Source: Strobilurus pachycystidiatus
Taxonomy: Eukaryota; Basidiomycota; Agaricomycetes; Agaricales; Physalacriaceae
Assembly (NCBI GenBank): GCA_019915135.1
Contig: JAHLMK010000011.1
Location: forward strand, 1,364,001 to 1,428,000
Direction: 5' to 3'
Length of the DNA: 64,000 nucleotides
The stretch's first letter is position 1; every line of letters begins with the position of its first letter. A program made the translations under genes and the position numbers. Shown here one piece after another: positions 25,488 to 37,359 of this stretch. The notes under the pieces are model-generated. The model was not told the origin of the DNA and made no database searches. It saw only the letters and a list, made by a program, of their open reading frames with translations.

Positions 25488-25495
25488 GACTAGGG
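25488..25495. repeat. Right target-site duplication of MITE
   Basis: Exact copy of gactaggg found at 24925-24932. It ends 13 bp before the ubiquitin-protease start codon at 25509. Confidence 0.85.
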
Positions 25496-25508
25496 TTGTC
25501 CACCATCC

Positions 25509-27776
25509 ATGTCCGATTGGGAGACCCTTATTCGGAGAGCGGTTTCGTCGAATTTGTTCCTGCAAGTGTTCCCGTACTTTGTGCTCTTCATCTTCCCCGT
25601 CCTTCTGGTCACTGTCTTCACCTTTGCCCGACGCGCCCCATCCATTTCCATGGGCCTGGACAGCCTCGGGTTCTCCGCGCCTTGGACATGGTTTTCGAAC
25701 GGCCACAGCGAGCCCCGCCCCATTGTCAGCCAACACCACCACCACCACTCGAAGCGGAAAAGTAAAAAGTCGAAGCAAGTTGACGTGGTGAAACGGGGTG
25801 CGGTCATGATCCGCCTTTTGCATCCGGCCTGCTCACTGTTGCTGTAGAGGACGGCGTCGAGGACGGATACTATCCTGGGCTGGTCAACATTTCGGGGACA
25901 TACTGCTTCATGAACTCAACGATTCAGGTAACAAATTGCCGTGCTACTGTCTCCATACCAATCTCCGTCCCAGGCGCTGTCATCCCTATCCTATCTCCAA
26001 CCCCAGATAGACGCCGTGCACGCAAAGGCGGAGCGGCTCGACGTCCCGACACCCGTCATCGACGTTCTGCAGGACCTCTTCCACCGTGCGCATCTCTGCC
26101 TCTCCCGCCCATCCGTCTGACAACACGCCACAGAACTCAACACGCCCAAATCCGCACCCTCCTCCATCCGCCCCGTCGACCTCATCGCCGTCCTCTCCTC
26201 GCCGTCCTCCGCCCGCTTCAACTCGCTCTTCAACTCGCGTGAACACCAGGACGCCCAGGAGCTCTTCCAACTTGTATCCGAATGCATCAAGAACGAAACG
26301 ACCGCCGTAGACAGGGAGGGTCTGCGCGATCGCGGTCTCAATGCTTTCTCGCAAGAGGGCGATACCAACAAGGAAATCGGCAAGAGTGTTTTTGACGGTC
26401 TCACCGCCAACAGACGGAGCTGTGCCATATGCCAGTACACGGAAGCTGTCATGCACTTTGCCTTGGACAATTGGCAGCTGGCTGTTCCGCGGCTCACTGC
26501 AAGCTGTACACTGGAGGCGTGTCTTGAGGACTATACCCGTCTAGAGGTTCTCCGCGACTGCATATGTCGTAGATGCTCCATGCTCGCCACACATCGTCGA
26601 CTCGGTCAGGAAATCGCCGAGCTAGCTTCGGTCACAAATCCATCTTCTTCGAAGAAGCGACGACTCAAGGAAGTCAAACGCATGGAAGCCCGTGTTAAAG
26701 CGGCTTTGGATGAAGGCCGCATCGAGGAGGATATTAAGGACCTTCGCATGGAAAAGATTTTCAGCCAGTATTCCACCAAACAGGCTATGATTGCCCGACC
26801 CCCACAAGTCCTCGCTCTCCATCTCAATCGCTCTGTGCACTACTCTCATTACACCTCCAAAAACAACGTTCGGGTTCTATTCCCCGAAGTACTTGACCTC
26901 ACACCTTTCACTACCTCTGGAAGTCTTTCCGTTGTACCGACATCATCCCTTTCATCTCCGTCGCCACTACCTCCGCGCTGCAGCACCCCCACCCCCGCGA
27001 CGTACGAGAACATACACTCTCGTACCCTATATCGTCTAGCTGCCGTTGTATGCCACTTTGGTCAGCATTCCTTTGGCCACTACATCTGCTACAGACGGAA
27101 ACCACGGGAAACCTGGAAACCACCAAAACTGATCATCAGAGAGCGAGAAGCGGTGAAAGAGGAGGACAGGGAGACACCAGCCTTCTCGTTTGATTGGGAG
27201 GATACCGAGTCGACGGGCTGGTTACGGATTTCGGACTCCAGTGTCGAGGAATGTGGGATTGAGAGTGTGTTGAGGGAGGGGTCTGGGGCATTCATGCTCT
27301 ACTACGAGCGCGCCACTGTATCGCTTGCGCCTCCACCACATCCTTACAGCAATGGTGTTGCGTACGGCGTTGGGATGACCAGCCCGGAAAGTTCAGAGGA
27401 GACACTGAAGCCTGAGAGATTGATGCGGATGACGATGATGAACGGCAACGCGAGCATGGGGTCGCTTGAGGTGGACGACACGAAGAGTTTCATGTCGGCA
27501 AGCCCACCGGTCGGTGCCCGGGTTGTGCGGAGCGTTGCTGCAGGGCGCGGCCGCAAGTCGACGCCGTCGGATAGTGCCAGTGAACGCGCCAAATCTGCCT
27601 CACCGCCCTCGTCTGGACCTATGTCTATTCCCAACGGGCATCACCATCGACTGGAGGATGAAGACGAGACCATCCCTGCCTCGCTATCATCGTCCGCACC
27701 TGCATTGCTAGTTCCCTTGCACATAAACTCTTCCGCGCCGCACAACCACAAGCCGGAAGACAAGGACACATCATGA
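25509..27776 (+). CDS. Ubiquitin carboxyl-terminal hydrolase, UBP1/USP30-like
   Basis: Four exons, about 700 residues, a C19 cysteine protease that removes ubiquitin. An N-terminal hydrophobic helix (residues about 15-38, FLQVFPYFVLFIFPVLLVTV) suggests membrane anchoring, as in yeast Ubp1 and animal USP30. The Cys box reads GLVNISGTYCFMNSTIQ, with Cys in the usual place although the common GNTC is GTYC. The QDAQELF block lies near 26250. A CxxC pair CRRC follows near 26570, and the His box is FGHYICYRRK near 27070. The C-terminal third is a low-complexity Ser/Pro-rich tail ending at 27776. Introns are at 25798-25847, just after the Cys box, and before QLNTPKSAP. A MITE ends 13 bp upstream, so the core promoter is either inside or beyond that element. 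Confidence 0.87.
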
Positions 27777-28065
27777 CCGTGTACCCATTGCATACTTATT
27801 TGTCGCTTACATTATTGGCTATGCTCTAGTTTGTATGTATCACTACATCAACGTTCACACATACTCCTGCATCTGAGAAGGCAGGAGGACCGGGGAAGCC
27901 GGACAGTGTCCGTCAAGGTAGATAGCAAAATCGATTCTTTGCCTCGTGGTAGGAGCGTGGTAGATGGTACAATAATATGACAGAAGAAAGCAATAATCCG
28001 TTACAGTCCCGTGGTGGTCTAGGAGGCCCGAGATGAAAGTGTGCGGTGGCCATGGTGTGGAGTGA

Positions 28066-28500
28066 TCACCAGATGACGCGGCGCTCGACGGTGCGGCGGG
28101 TGGGGCCGACCGTGAGTGGCTTGTTGTAGTTGTAGGAGATGGTGCGCCTGACGCGGGTGACGGAAGGGTACCTGGAGGGTGCGTGTTGGTGTGCGCCGCA
28201 TAGAGAACAATAGCATGCCATGCTTACCATGCGTTGTACACTTCGTGCTCTAACTGGACCTCGAGAATCTGGCGGCCCTAGAGACGACGATGAGCTGGGT
28301 GCTGGGAAGGCGGAGAGGCGGGAGATACCAGGTAGTCGTAGTGGGAGCCGACGACGAGGCCCTCCTTGCGTCCAGCAAGGCCATGGTTGACGGCGACGAT
28401 GTCGCCAGGCTGAGAGAAAAAAAAAGTAACGGTAAGTCCGACAGTGCCGACAGCGTGAAGAGAGATAACGGACGATGATCTCCTCGGTGTAGGTGGACAT
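28066..28500 (-). CDS. Small basidiomycete protein of unknown function
   Basis: Four short exons join in frame into 88 residues starting MSTYTEEIIVPGDIVAVNHG and continuing LAGRKEGLVVGSHYDYLGRQ, ILEVQLEHEVYNAWYPSVTR and ending ...RRTVERRVIW. All three introns have GT...AG ends and preserve frame; the first carries a long pyrimidine tract. PGDIVAV...KEGLVVG suggests a small beta-rich SH3/KOW-like fold, but that is only an impression. It has no signal peptide or membrane segment. I do not recognise a named family. The gene diverges from the helicase gene at 29213. Confidence 0.6.
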   Translation of the reverse strand: MSTYTEEIIVRYLSSRCRHCRTYRYFFFLSAWRHRRRQPWPCWTQGGPRRRLPLRLPGISRLSAFPAPSSSSSLGPPDSRGPVRARSVQRMVSMACYCSLCGAHQHAPSRYPSVTRVRRTISYNYNKPLTVGPTRRTVERRVIW

Positions 28501-29212
28501 GGCGTCAGAGACGGCTGGCGATATGGATGGCAGATGTCAGCTGGAGAGGGAGATGGCCCCTGGGCTGAGGGGACGCAGGCTTTTATAGATTAGATGCAGG
28601 GAAACGAGTATCACGCCGACCCCAAAACGTGAGGCTTACCTCGAGGCAACGGAGCTACCGCGCCATCAGAAGGCGCGGAAACGTGTCTGGCGCGAGGCCT
28701 TCCCGCATGTTGCCCGCGAGCGAAATCATGCAATCTGTTTGGTATCCCTCCGCGGATGATTATCTTGCATTTGTCGGATTTCTCACTCGCAGCATGCGTG
28801 GAAAATGTGCTGTGAGCGTGGCAACTGAGCTCTTTTGTTGTATTGAAGGCACATGAACGGCGTTCCAGGTGATGGTCGGAACACTGGTCGAGACAATGAC
28901 ATGAAGAATTCTCTGTCCCTGGCGGGCGTCCATATCGGGGCTTGTGATTGTGGCGGCAGTCCGGCCCGCTGTGATCGAGGCGGCAATTCCCCGATTGGGC
29001 GCCCTCTCCATTTACCAGTCTATCGCTGCGCCACACAATGATAATTTCTCGAATCACGGCAGCTCAGCAGGAGATACGTTCGAGTATGCTTTTACAGAAT
29101 TTTCGCGCCTAGTCAAATCTTCACCCATGACGCGTTCGTCGCGCGACGCGAGTGTGACCTTGACGTCACGGCTTCAGCTTTTTCTTTCCTCCCAGGTTTT
29201 GCTTACTCCTTC
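28501..29212. other. Divergent promoter region
   Basis: A 0.7-kb spacer between the 88-residue protein gene (-) and the helicase gene (+). No coding exon is supported. It contains a CRE palindrome near its right end. Confidence 0.5.
29161..29168. promoter_or_regulatory. CRE/ATF-type palindrome TGACGTCA
   Basis: A perfect TGACGTCA site 44 bp before the start codon of the helicase gene. This palindrome is the classical binding site of ATF/CREB-type bZIP factors (Atf1 in fission yeast). Function here is inferred from the match and position only. Confidence 0.5.
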
Positions 29213-31336
29213 ATGTTGAAGATTCGCGGCTCAGCTCACCTCTTATCCCGCTCTTGCCTTCGTGCTTCCCGCTCATCCTCCATTCTTCCCGCCATGCCCG
29301 CCCACCGCAACCGCAACGCACGACGCAACATCACTGCGAGCGCCCCAGTCAGCATTGCTGCCACGGCACCGGTCTTGGACATTTCGCAGCGGACGTTCCA
29401 GAGCCTGCGGATATCAGCGGCCTCAAAGGCAGGCATTCAGCATGAGTGCGCGTTTTCTGTTGTCCGAGACGGACAAATCGTTGATTTTTGTGTAGATTTA
29501 TGACGGAAGTTCAAGGTGCGTTTACTTGATGCGGAGAAACACGATTGGTTGACATCGCCTTTGCGTAGCTTTGACCCTAGACGTGCGTTCTTCGTTCTAA
29601 TTTACCCAATATTCCCTAAACACCACTCCCTCCAGCATGCGCTTGCCGGCCAGAACCTTTTGGTTCAGGCAAGGACTGGAACAGGTTTGGCTTGCTCTCA
29701 GCAAAGTTCGTGACTCGGACTAAACTTCCTCAAGGAAAAACGTTGGCCTTCCTCCTCCCCGCAATTGAACGGATTGCCAGTACCCCGAAAGATCAGAGAA
29801 AAGGCATCTCTGCCCTGATACTTGCACCAACGCGCGAGTTGGCTCAACAAGTATGCACATCTCTGCTCCCAATGACCCAGTTCCATTGACCAGTGCCACC
29901 CAGATCGAAGCAGAAGCCATCCCTCTCGCGCAAAAACACAATATGTCCGTGGTTTGTGCCTTCGGCGGTGTCGGGTATGTCTTCACCACATCTTGTTTGC
30001 CCTTCTCCGACAACGTTTGCTCAGAAAACACGGCCAAATGAGCCGCCTGAGTAAAGGCTGCGATATCCTCGTCGCCACACCAGGGCGCCTGATCGACCTC
30101 CTCGAAAGCATGAATGCGGCCCAGTATTTCGCCAACCTCAGGTGCTATGTTCTTGACGAAGTGGACCGGCTCCTGGATGTTGGCTTCCGCCCTTCTCTCG
30201 CCAAGATTGCCGAGTACCTGCCCAAGCCCGAGGATCTCCCTCGTCAAAACCTTTACTTTTCTGCGACCATAGACAACAGTGTCAAGGGCGTACGTATTCG
30301 CGGAGGCCCATTAATCTCCAGCGCTTACAGTTGTTCTAGTTCATGGAGTCGCAGCTAAAAGGCAACTACCAGTTCATCAAAGCCGTGGGCGAAGACGAAG
30401 AATTGACTCACGAGCGTGGTATGTCGAATGGCTCAATTTTCATGATCTTCACGACTCACCCTATCTGTCGTCCAGTGTCTCAAACTCACATCGTTGCTCC
30501 ATTCTCTCAACACCTACCAATCCTTCTTCATCTCTTGAAGGAAGACCGTGACACATTCGGTGCCAAATCCAAAGTCGTCGTGTTCTTCCCCACTGCCCGT
30601 CAGGTCGATGTATCCACTAACGCCCTCAACGCCCTCTCACCCTCATTACAAGCAACTCAGCTGCACTCTCGCCTCTCCCAGTCGGCGCGTACCAAGGCCT
30701 CCGACGCTTTTAGAGTTGCTCAAGGTGGACTCCTATGCTCCTCTGACGTTGCCGCGCGTGGTGTTGACTTCCCTGGGTTTGTCTAAACTCTTTCCTTTGG
30801 TCGCCCGCCTCTGACATTTGTCTAGAATCACCCTAGTCATCCAAATAGGTCTTCCAGCAAACGGAGAGCAGTACATTCACCGACTCGGCCGCACAGCTCG
30901 GGCCGGTGCAGCAGGACGCGGGGTGATCATCCTCGACGAGGCTGAGAGGGCATTCCTCAGGGACAGGTCGCTCAATGGTATCCCGATCCCCGCCGCGCCA
31001 ATTCCGGCCATAGCGGCATACGAAGCACAGGTCAAAGAAGCCTTGGGGAAGGTCGACCCAAAAACCAAGTCGCAGGCGTACGCGGCGTGGTTGGGATACT
31101 ACAAGGGCTCGTCGAAGGTCACGAAGTGGTCTACTGGGCAATTAGTGGAGATGGCGAACTCGTATGCGGTCGATTGCTTGGGCTGGAAGGAGGCCAAACC
31201 GCCTGGTCTTGAGGCTAGGACTGTTGGCAAAATGGGACTGAAGGGGGTTCCTGGACTCAACATTGTCAAGCTGCCTCCTCGCGAAGAGTCGGGACAGTCG
31301 GAACAGCGTACTGACCGCAAGAAATTCTATGGCTAA
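29213..31336 (+). CDS. MSS116: Mitochondrial DEAD-box RNA helicase, Mss116-like
   Basis: About ten exons form an ATP-dependent RNA helicase acting on mitochondrial introns and transcripts in its yeast relative. The N-terminus MLKIRGSAHLLSRSCLRASR is basic, hydroxylated and without acids, as expected of a mitochondrial presequence. Motifs in order: Q region FQSLRISAASKAGIQHEF, motif I ARTGTGKT (split by an intron), Ia APTRELAQQ, Ib TPGRLIDLL, motif II LDEVDRLLD, motif III YFSATI, motif IV VVFFPTARQ, motif V SSDVAARGVDFPG, motif VI YIHRLGRTARAG. Motif II is DEVD rather than DEAD. The C-terminal extension ends RTDRKKFYG. A very short exon (ALTLD, near 29570) is needed to join TEVQ to HALAGQNLLVQ. 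Confidence 0.88.
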
Positions 31337-31503
31337 TAGAGTAACATTGTCTGTTTCTTGGTTCGTTTACCCGCTCTCCTCAGTCACACATATTTATCTA
31401 CATAGATTCTGCACCGATTCAAGAATAGTATAGAGATTAAATTACATCCACCGCAGGGTGCCATAGAAATGTGCTGCATATAATCCTGAATGACTGTCTG
31501 GTG

Positions 31504-33512
31504 CTATAGGTCCGAGATGTATGAAAGAACATGGGGAGACCGAGGAGTTATTGTGCAGTTGAATGGTTTCAAATGACTAGCGAAACGCATAGAAAGTTCA
31601 GTACATTAGTCGGAGACACGCGTACGGAAGGTACGTACGTGACTGTCGCGTTGGTCCAGTCTATCTCGGGCGCGACTTCGTTTCCTGAAGCATCTTTGGG
31701 TTTGCTGATGTTGAATGTTGCAAGGATATTTGATATGTTGAGGAACAGCGAGAGTTCCGCGAGATACACGCCTACACGGGTCATGAGTGAACGAGGGTGG
31801 ATGCTGGGTGCGTCAGATATCTACCTGGGCATGCTCTGCGGCCAAACCCGAATACGAACTTGTATGGGTCTGCTTCAGGTGAAGGACCGAGATGACGAGC
31901 TGGTCTGAATGTATGAGGATCCGGATACATCTCTGGGTCGTGAGTTATGCCCCTGTAGATACTGAGTGTCTCGCTCAAACAGAACAGTCTCGCTTGCGTA
32001 CCATATATTTGCGATGATGGTGGCATTCCTCGGAATGTGGAAGCCTGCGTACACATCATCTTCTTTCGCCCGGTGTCTCAAGCCTATAGCCGGTAGTGAG
32101 CTAAGGTTTCGAAGCCTGACAAGACTGTCATGATCACCTAAGGGCGCGACAGGACCCCAGCGGATGACCTCCTTGACTAGCGCACCAACGAATGGCATGG
32201 AGTCTTGGTCATCCAATGTAGGCAGACGGTCGGTTCCAGTGACATTCTCGATTTCAGCTTGCGCTTGCTTTTGTACGTCGGGGTACGTCGCCATCAAGTA
32301 GAAAAACGAGGTCATCACAGATACAATCTGTTTGAACGCGTCAATCACGGAGTATGAGGTGCTGGAGATTAGTCTACTCACCGTGTCCGCTCCCCCAAGG
32401 TACAACGCGGCGCTGCACCATTTGATCGTGTCTTCCTCTTCTTCACCGGGTGACGCCAACTTCCCTTCAACCTTCTGAAGGAAATGGGAGACGAATGAAT
32501 CCAAGTAATTCCCCGAGGCCTAAAATCATTCAGTTGGAGTCTGTGGAAAGGATGAGAATGTGACCACGAACAATGAGTTTCTTCGCCCAGTTGTACGTCA
32601 ATCCTTCTACATTGAGTGATTTGTATTCACGCGCGACGCGCTTGAAGTTGGTGAAGGGAAGCCCTTCGGGGAGGAAGCGCACTATCAATTCGTTGAGACC
32701 TTTTAAGTAGCCGAGACCATCAAGAAGGACCCACAAAGCGGGATAAAGTCCACAAGGTACGGACGACCTAGGGCCTTCTCGTTCTCAGTGAAGAAGTTCT
32801 CGATACGATTAATGAACTGATCATTGTCGGGCGAAACTTCGTATCCGTAAGCAACCTTGAGCACAACGCCAGCAGCGTTTCTATGGAAGATCAGAATCAC
32901 AGATCTTAGCCGTCCAGATTGTTAAGACGGCTCACCTTCGGAGGTGCGAGATGAACTTCGTTGGAGCGAGGGTAAGATTCTGCAGTAATACCTTGAGCTC
33001 TGCCTCTTGAATCGGCCTGTAACTCTGGACGGCACGATGGTTGAGACCAGTGTGAAGCATTTTACGGTACGACCTGAAGCGGGGGTGGTCGTATGAGATG
33101 TGGAATGCGCTATTTTCGCGTCCCGCAAGAGCGCCCATCACCCATACTGGGCGATCAGAGTAGAGGGAAGAACGAGATTCTAGTAGATCTGTCGCGGCCT
33201 TTCCGGTGTTCAAAATTATGGTGGTCTTCGAAAAAAAACGTAGGTATGTGACAGGACCTTTGATGCAACGCATATCAGAGGTGGACGCGAGCGAGCAACA
33301 TGCATGGAAGAGGGCTTACCGTATGCCTTTGCCCATTCAGCATAGGTTTTCCAAGCGTGCAAGACCGGAAGCTGGTGATAATTTCCTATGATTGGCCAGC
33401 GCTGAGGACCAGGTGGGAGGGGGAATCTGGGAGTTTTCTGGCTGTATTTCCAGACAAAAAAGAGGATGGTAGGGACCAGAAGGACATAAGACGGGAGAAA
33501 CTGGCTGTCCAT
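31504..33512 (-). CDS. Cytochrome P450 monooxygenase (complete)
   Basis: A multi-exon P450 of the same family as the 18033 gene, on the opposite strand. N-terminal anchor MDSQFLPSYVLLVPTILFFV, hinge PLPPGPQRWPIIGN, then VTYLRFFSKTTIILNTGKA, SLYSDRP, HPRFRSYRKMLHTGLNHRAV, I-helix YLGGADT, K-helix KEVIRW (ExxR), PDPHTFRPARHLG, haem loop FGFGRRACPG joined over an intron to VYLAELSLFL. The last exon encodes HLKPFNCTITPRSPHV and stops at 31504. The gene is convergent with the helicase gene, with about 170 bp between the stops. The acceptor and donor around DFIPL (near 32735) are the least certain junction. Substrate unknown. Confidence 0.87.
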
Positions 33513-33590
33513 GGAGAGGATGAATGGAGAGGAACAATTCCAGTAGTATAGGGAGTAGATGCTAGGCCATTATGAGAAAGACGCGGTCCC

Positions 33591-33597
33591 TTATATA
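33591..33597 (-). promoter_or_regulatory. TATA box of P450 gene
   Basis: TATATAA on the minus strand, 78-85 bp before the ATG at 33512. Confidence 0.5.
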
Positions 33598-33599
33598 GC

Positions 33600-34852
33600 A
33601 TTGTCGGGAAGTATTACTAGTGTATGACTGGGCACTGACATCGCAGCGAGGCCAAATGAAAATCACCGTGGAGTTTACTCGCAGAAGGCGGGACTATTTG
33701 GGCGACGACCGTGACTTTGTCTCGGGACTGACAGTGGTCCGCGCAATCGTTCGAAAGTGTCCAAGTCCTCGCAGATACCGGGAGCGCAATTCACTGTTCA
33801 GGAAGGAGGATCGCGTGATACTTACGCATTTGCCAAAGTAAGTTAGGATCTCCCTCTGTTGTCGGAAACACGGTAGCCCGAAGTTCTCTCACGCAGCGCG
33901 CGGTTTGGAGACCGCGGGACCTTGGACCCTCTGCTCGGAGTAGGATGTTAAGTCGAGATTGTGCCGCATAAGGTGCCGCCATCAGCTGATCGAGTGTTTA
34001 GGTCAGAGTCAGCCGGTTTGAAGAAACGTACACCTAGGACATGAACAAGTAATCATACGCGATGTATCATGATCATGTATGGTACTATGTCTGTCATCAA
34101 GGCCGCCTCTGACAAGTACAGCGCCACCAGCATGGTGATCAGCAGACTAAGTAGAAGCAGAAGTAGAGCTCCATAGTACGCCGAATGCCTTTTGACGGTT
34201 ATTACTCTGCTCTATGCTCCGTCTGTGCGCTAAAATCATTGACTGACAGCACTGATAGTATCCCAATACAGTTTCGGGAAGTTTAGCCTCTCAAGAGGCT
34301 GTGAGAGTGGGATACTAACAGAACTAGCTTCACACATAGCGGCTCCGGCATTGATTTGACGTCTTCTTACCGGATACGATACAATCTGGCTGCTACAGGA
34401 ATATAGCGAGTTGCATCAACTTGGCATGCGAAGTTCCAGAAACTTGTCTCATTCACCGCGGAAATCTACCACTGGGAAAGGATGCGCTCTCCCTTAGAGT
34501 GCTGACACCTGGTCTGCTATGACCTCACTGAGAAGAGACGCGTAATGCAAGGAGGGCTTGAATGTGTGGCCTGAGATCCTTGGAGATCTCTCTCACAATG
34601 ATCGGCGTCTACCCGTTTTTACCCTAGACACTTAAGTTCTAACCTTCATTCCCTTATATAGTCACAAACTGCAGGCGAGACCTCGTTGAAAGTTGACATC
34701 CCGGGCGGGAGAGACCCGACACAAAGTGACATTTAGTTGATCAAGCGAAACGGGTGTGTCGGGGATGAGCGATACGAGGTCCCGCGGACAGTTTGGAGGC
34801 GAGGGCGACACCGAGAAAAGACTCGATTATGATAGCGACGGCTGGTGATGCA
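33600..34852. other. Intergenic, nothing supported
   Basis: About 1.25 kb between the P450 promoter and the 3' end of the CDC7 gene. Short overlapping frames only; no exon or repeat I can support. Confidence 0.4.
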
Positions 34853-37064
34853 CTAGTCTGAATGGAACTCGCAAGGCTGATCTCCGATGGCAATTCCCTC
34901 GCCACTCTCCACATAGCGCACCATCCTCTCATTTCCAACAACCCTCATCACAAGGAGATCCCCCTCGTCGCTTCGCTCGTGAAGTGCACCGCATGCGCCC
35001 AAGCCAAAGGGATGAGGAAAGAACGCGTCATCGCCGGGCTCTTCATGCAGGAAAGGATGATATAATGCATCTCGAGCGGTTATGCGGTGGATGGATTCTG
35101 GATGCATGAGCTTTTCTAGCAGATCGAACGCGTTATCCAGATCTGCAAGATGTTCTTCTTCAGATACGGACACGCTAGCATGTGGAAACCAGAGCGGTTT
35201 TGCTTGCGGCGGATCATCAAGCCCTGGATTCTGCTTTGAGCAGAAGTCGCGCCATGGCATGCCTTGGGGGGTGACGGACGGGACATTGGTGGAGAAAGTT
35301 CGGCCTGTAATAGATCAATACGGTGCATGGTGTTCGCTAGAAAAATTCGACTGACTGTGCAGTGTAGCAACTTTTTCCATTCGTTTCATGCCCATGATGC
35401 TAGCAATTTCCATGAGAGCTTCAGTGTCATCGGACGCGTTGAATAATGGAAATTTTCTGGAGAGAAACAGCAATAGCATAACGCCGACAGACCAGATGTC
35501 AATCGCTGTCGAGAAACTAGGTGATTAGGTTCTGGCGATGATCCCTAGAAGTAGAGAGGCATTACCACCAGTCTGATCGTTACACTTGAATAGCACCTCT
35601 GGGGCGCGAAAGCCACGGGTACCAGCTCGATTAGCTTTTGATGGTGGCCTGTGCCCCAACGATAAGTGTGGTTAGTGAGTAGGATACGGCGCTCTTACCT
35701 AGCGTCGTGTTGCGGATATCCAACATTCTCGGATGGTGTATTACCTTTGGCGCGAGCTTCGCGCTGCTTCTGTTTGATATAATCTGGATCATATTCGTTT
35801 CGTGTTCTGAGAGCACCGTGTATCTGCTTTCGGGAAGCAGGCGTATGCAGACATCGATGAGCTGAGGAAAAAGAAGGGCGCTCTAAATTTACGCGCTAAA
35901 AGAGCGTGAGGAAGATGGCTCGGCCGCGTACATGATGGTCACCTACTGATGCAAGACCAAAATCACATATTGTGCCATGGCCAGTGCGCGGATCATAGAG
36001 AAAGTTGGCTGGTTTGAGGTCGCGATGGATGACACCTCTTGCATGTACGTCGCGAAGACCGCGTAGCAAGCAGCGCATATACTCCTTGATACCCCCCATT
36101 GGTAAGATCGCGTAGAATTCCTGTCGAAGATAAGTCGCGCGTCAAATGTATGCGTCAAGTCACGTACTCGAAAGTCTTTGCTTTTCTGATAGGGCATTAT
36201 GGCGACGACCTGGTCCTCCTTGCGGAACGCAGTGATGAGTTGAGAGACGTGTCGGCAGCCGCGACAGTCCTCCATGACGGTGAGCTCGTTTCGTATGCGT
36301 TCGGGACTGCTTGTCACGTATATGCGCTTGATTGCGACGTAGAATTTGCCTTTGCCGGAGTGGGGAACAGACTGGAAGTATGCGGATGATTCTGGGGGAT
36401 GCCTGCCGAGCCAAGGACGGTTGTCCCAGCCCTCGTAATGTCGGTCCACCGCCTTGTAGACGGAGGAGAAGGTGCCGGTGCCGAGGCGGCCGACGAGCCT
36501 GTAGTTCTGCGAGAGATCAGGGATGGACTGCTGCAGGTCCTGCATCTCTTGCTCGATTTCGTGGCACTCGTCCTCGTCTTTGCCTCCGCGGAACGCCTCG
36601 TTGTAGTCCGACGATGACGTCGCGGCGCCGGCCATGTCGCTCTCGTCCGCCTCTCCGACCATTGTCTCGTCCCCATCCTCGTCCATCGCGTCGTCGTCGT
36701 CGTCACTGCCCTCCTCATCCCTGTCGGCCCTTGACGTCGACTCATCGTCGTCCGCCCCATTCCACACCGCCAGCTCGTCCTCGCTTTCCTCGTCCAGATC
36801 GACGTACATGTCCTGCGCGGGGGCGGCCATGCTCTCCGTCACTGCCGATGCCCTCCTGCCGTAGTTCTTCGTCTGGTGTTCGCGTATGTCCGGGACGACG
36901 GCGCCGACGTGCTGCCAATACGCTGGGAGCCCGAGATCGTCCTCCGACGAGGTGGCGACGAGCCGCCGCTTGCCCGCCGCGTTGACGGAGCGCTTGTAGT
37001 GGTTGTCGGACGAAGTCGCCTCAAACGGGTTGGATGAGTGCTGCGAGAGCAAAACCGTCGACAT
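34853..37064 (-). CDS. CDC7: Cdc7/Hsk1-type protein kinase
   Basis: A multi-exon serine/threonine kinase, the catalytic part of the DDK complex that phosphorylates MCM helicase to fire replication origins in the nucleus; it needs a Dbf4-type partner not present here. A long N-terminal region (about 190 residues) contains an acidic tract around GSDDDDDAMDEDGDET. The kinase domain starts YRLVGRLGTGTFSSVYKAVD; the catalytic lysine is in FYVAIKRIYVTSS; then HRDLKPANFLYD, CDFGLAS and the Cdc7-typical GTRGFRAPEVLFKC and IWSVGVMLLLFLSRKFPLF. Between the kinase subdomains a stretch GMPWRDFCSKQNPGLDD is present, followed by the final helices ending CEFHSD. Introns interrupt near MPYQKSKDFR and after CDFGLAS. 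Confidence 0.88.
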
Positions 37065-37359
37065 CGTTGATCAAAAGAAAGAGCAGGTACGCGACCGAGA
37101 CCTACGTGATGTTCGTCACGTGCTGTTTATCCAGGCGCGTACGCCCAGGTCGTGTCGCGCGAGGCGCTCAGAGACGCGCGGTGGGAGTGATTGGAGAAAA
37201 TAAGGCTGATCACAGATTTCATTGATTATTTTTGGATTTTGCTTCTAACTACGTCAACAGGTGGGAACCGAACTACTACGGAGCTGTATAAGAGGCCAGC
37301 GCAGACCATTCCCTGCAGAAAGAACGATGAGTGATTGCTGAACAAACAGCGAGAGTATC

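Noticed and set aside
16320..33512. Possible secondary-metabolite gene cluster because of several P450 genes
   Set aside because: No backbone enzyme (PKS, NRPS, terpene synthase), transporter or pathway regulator is present, and housekeeping genes are interleaved.
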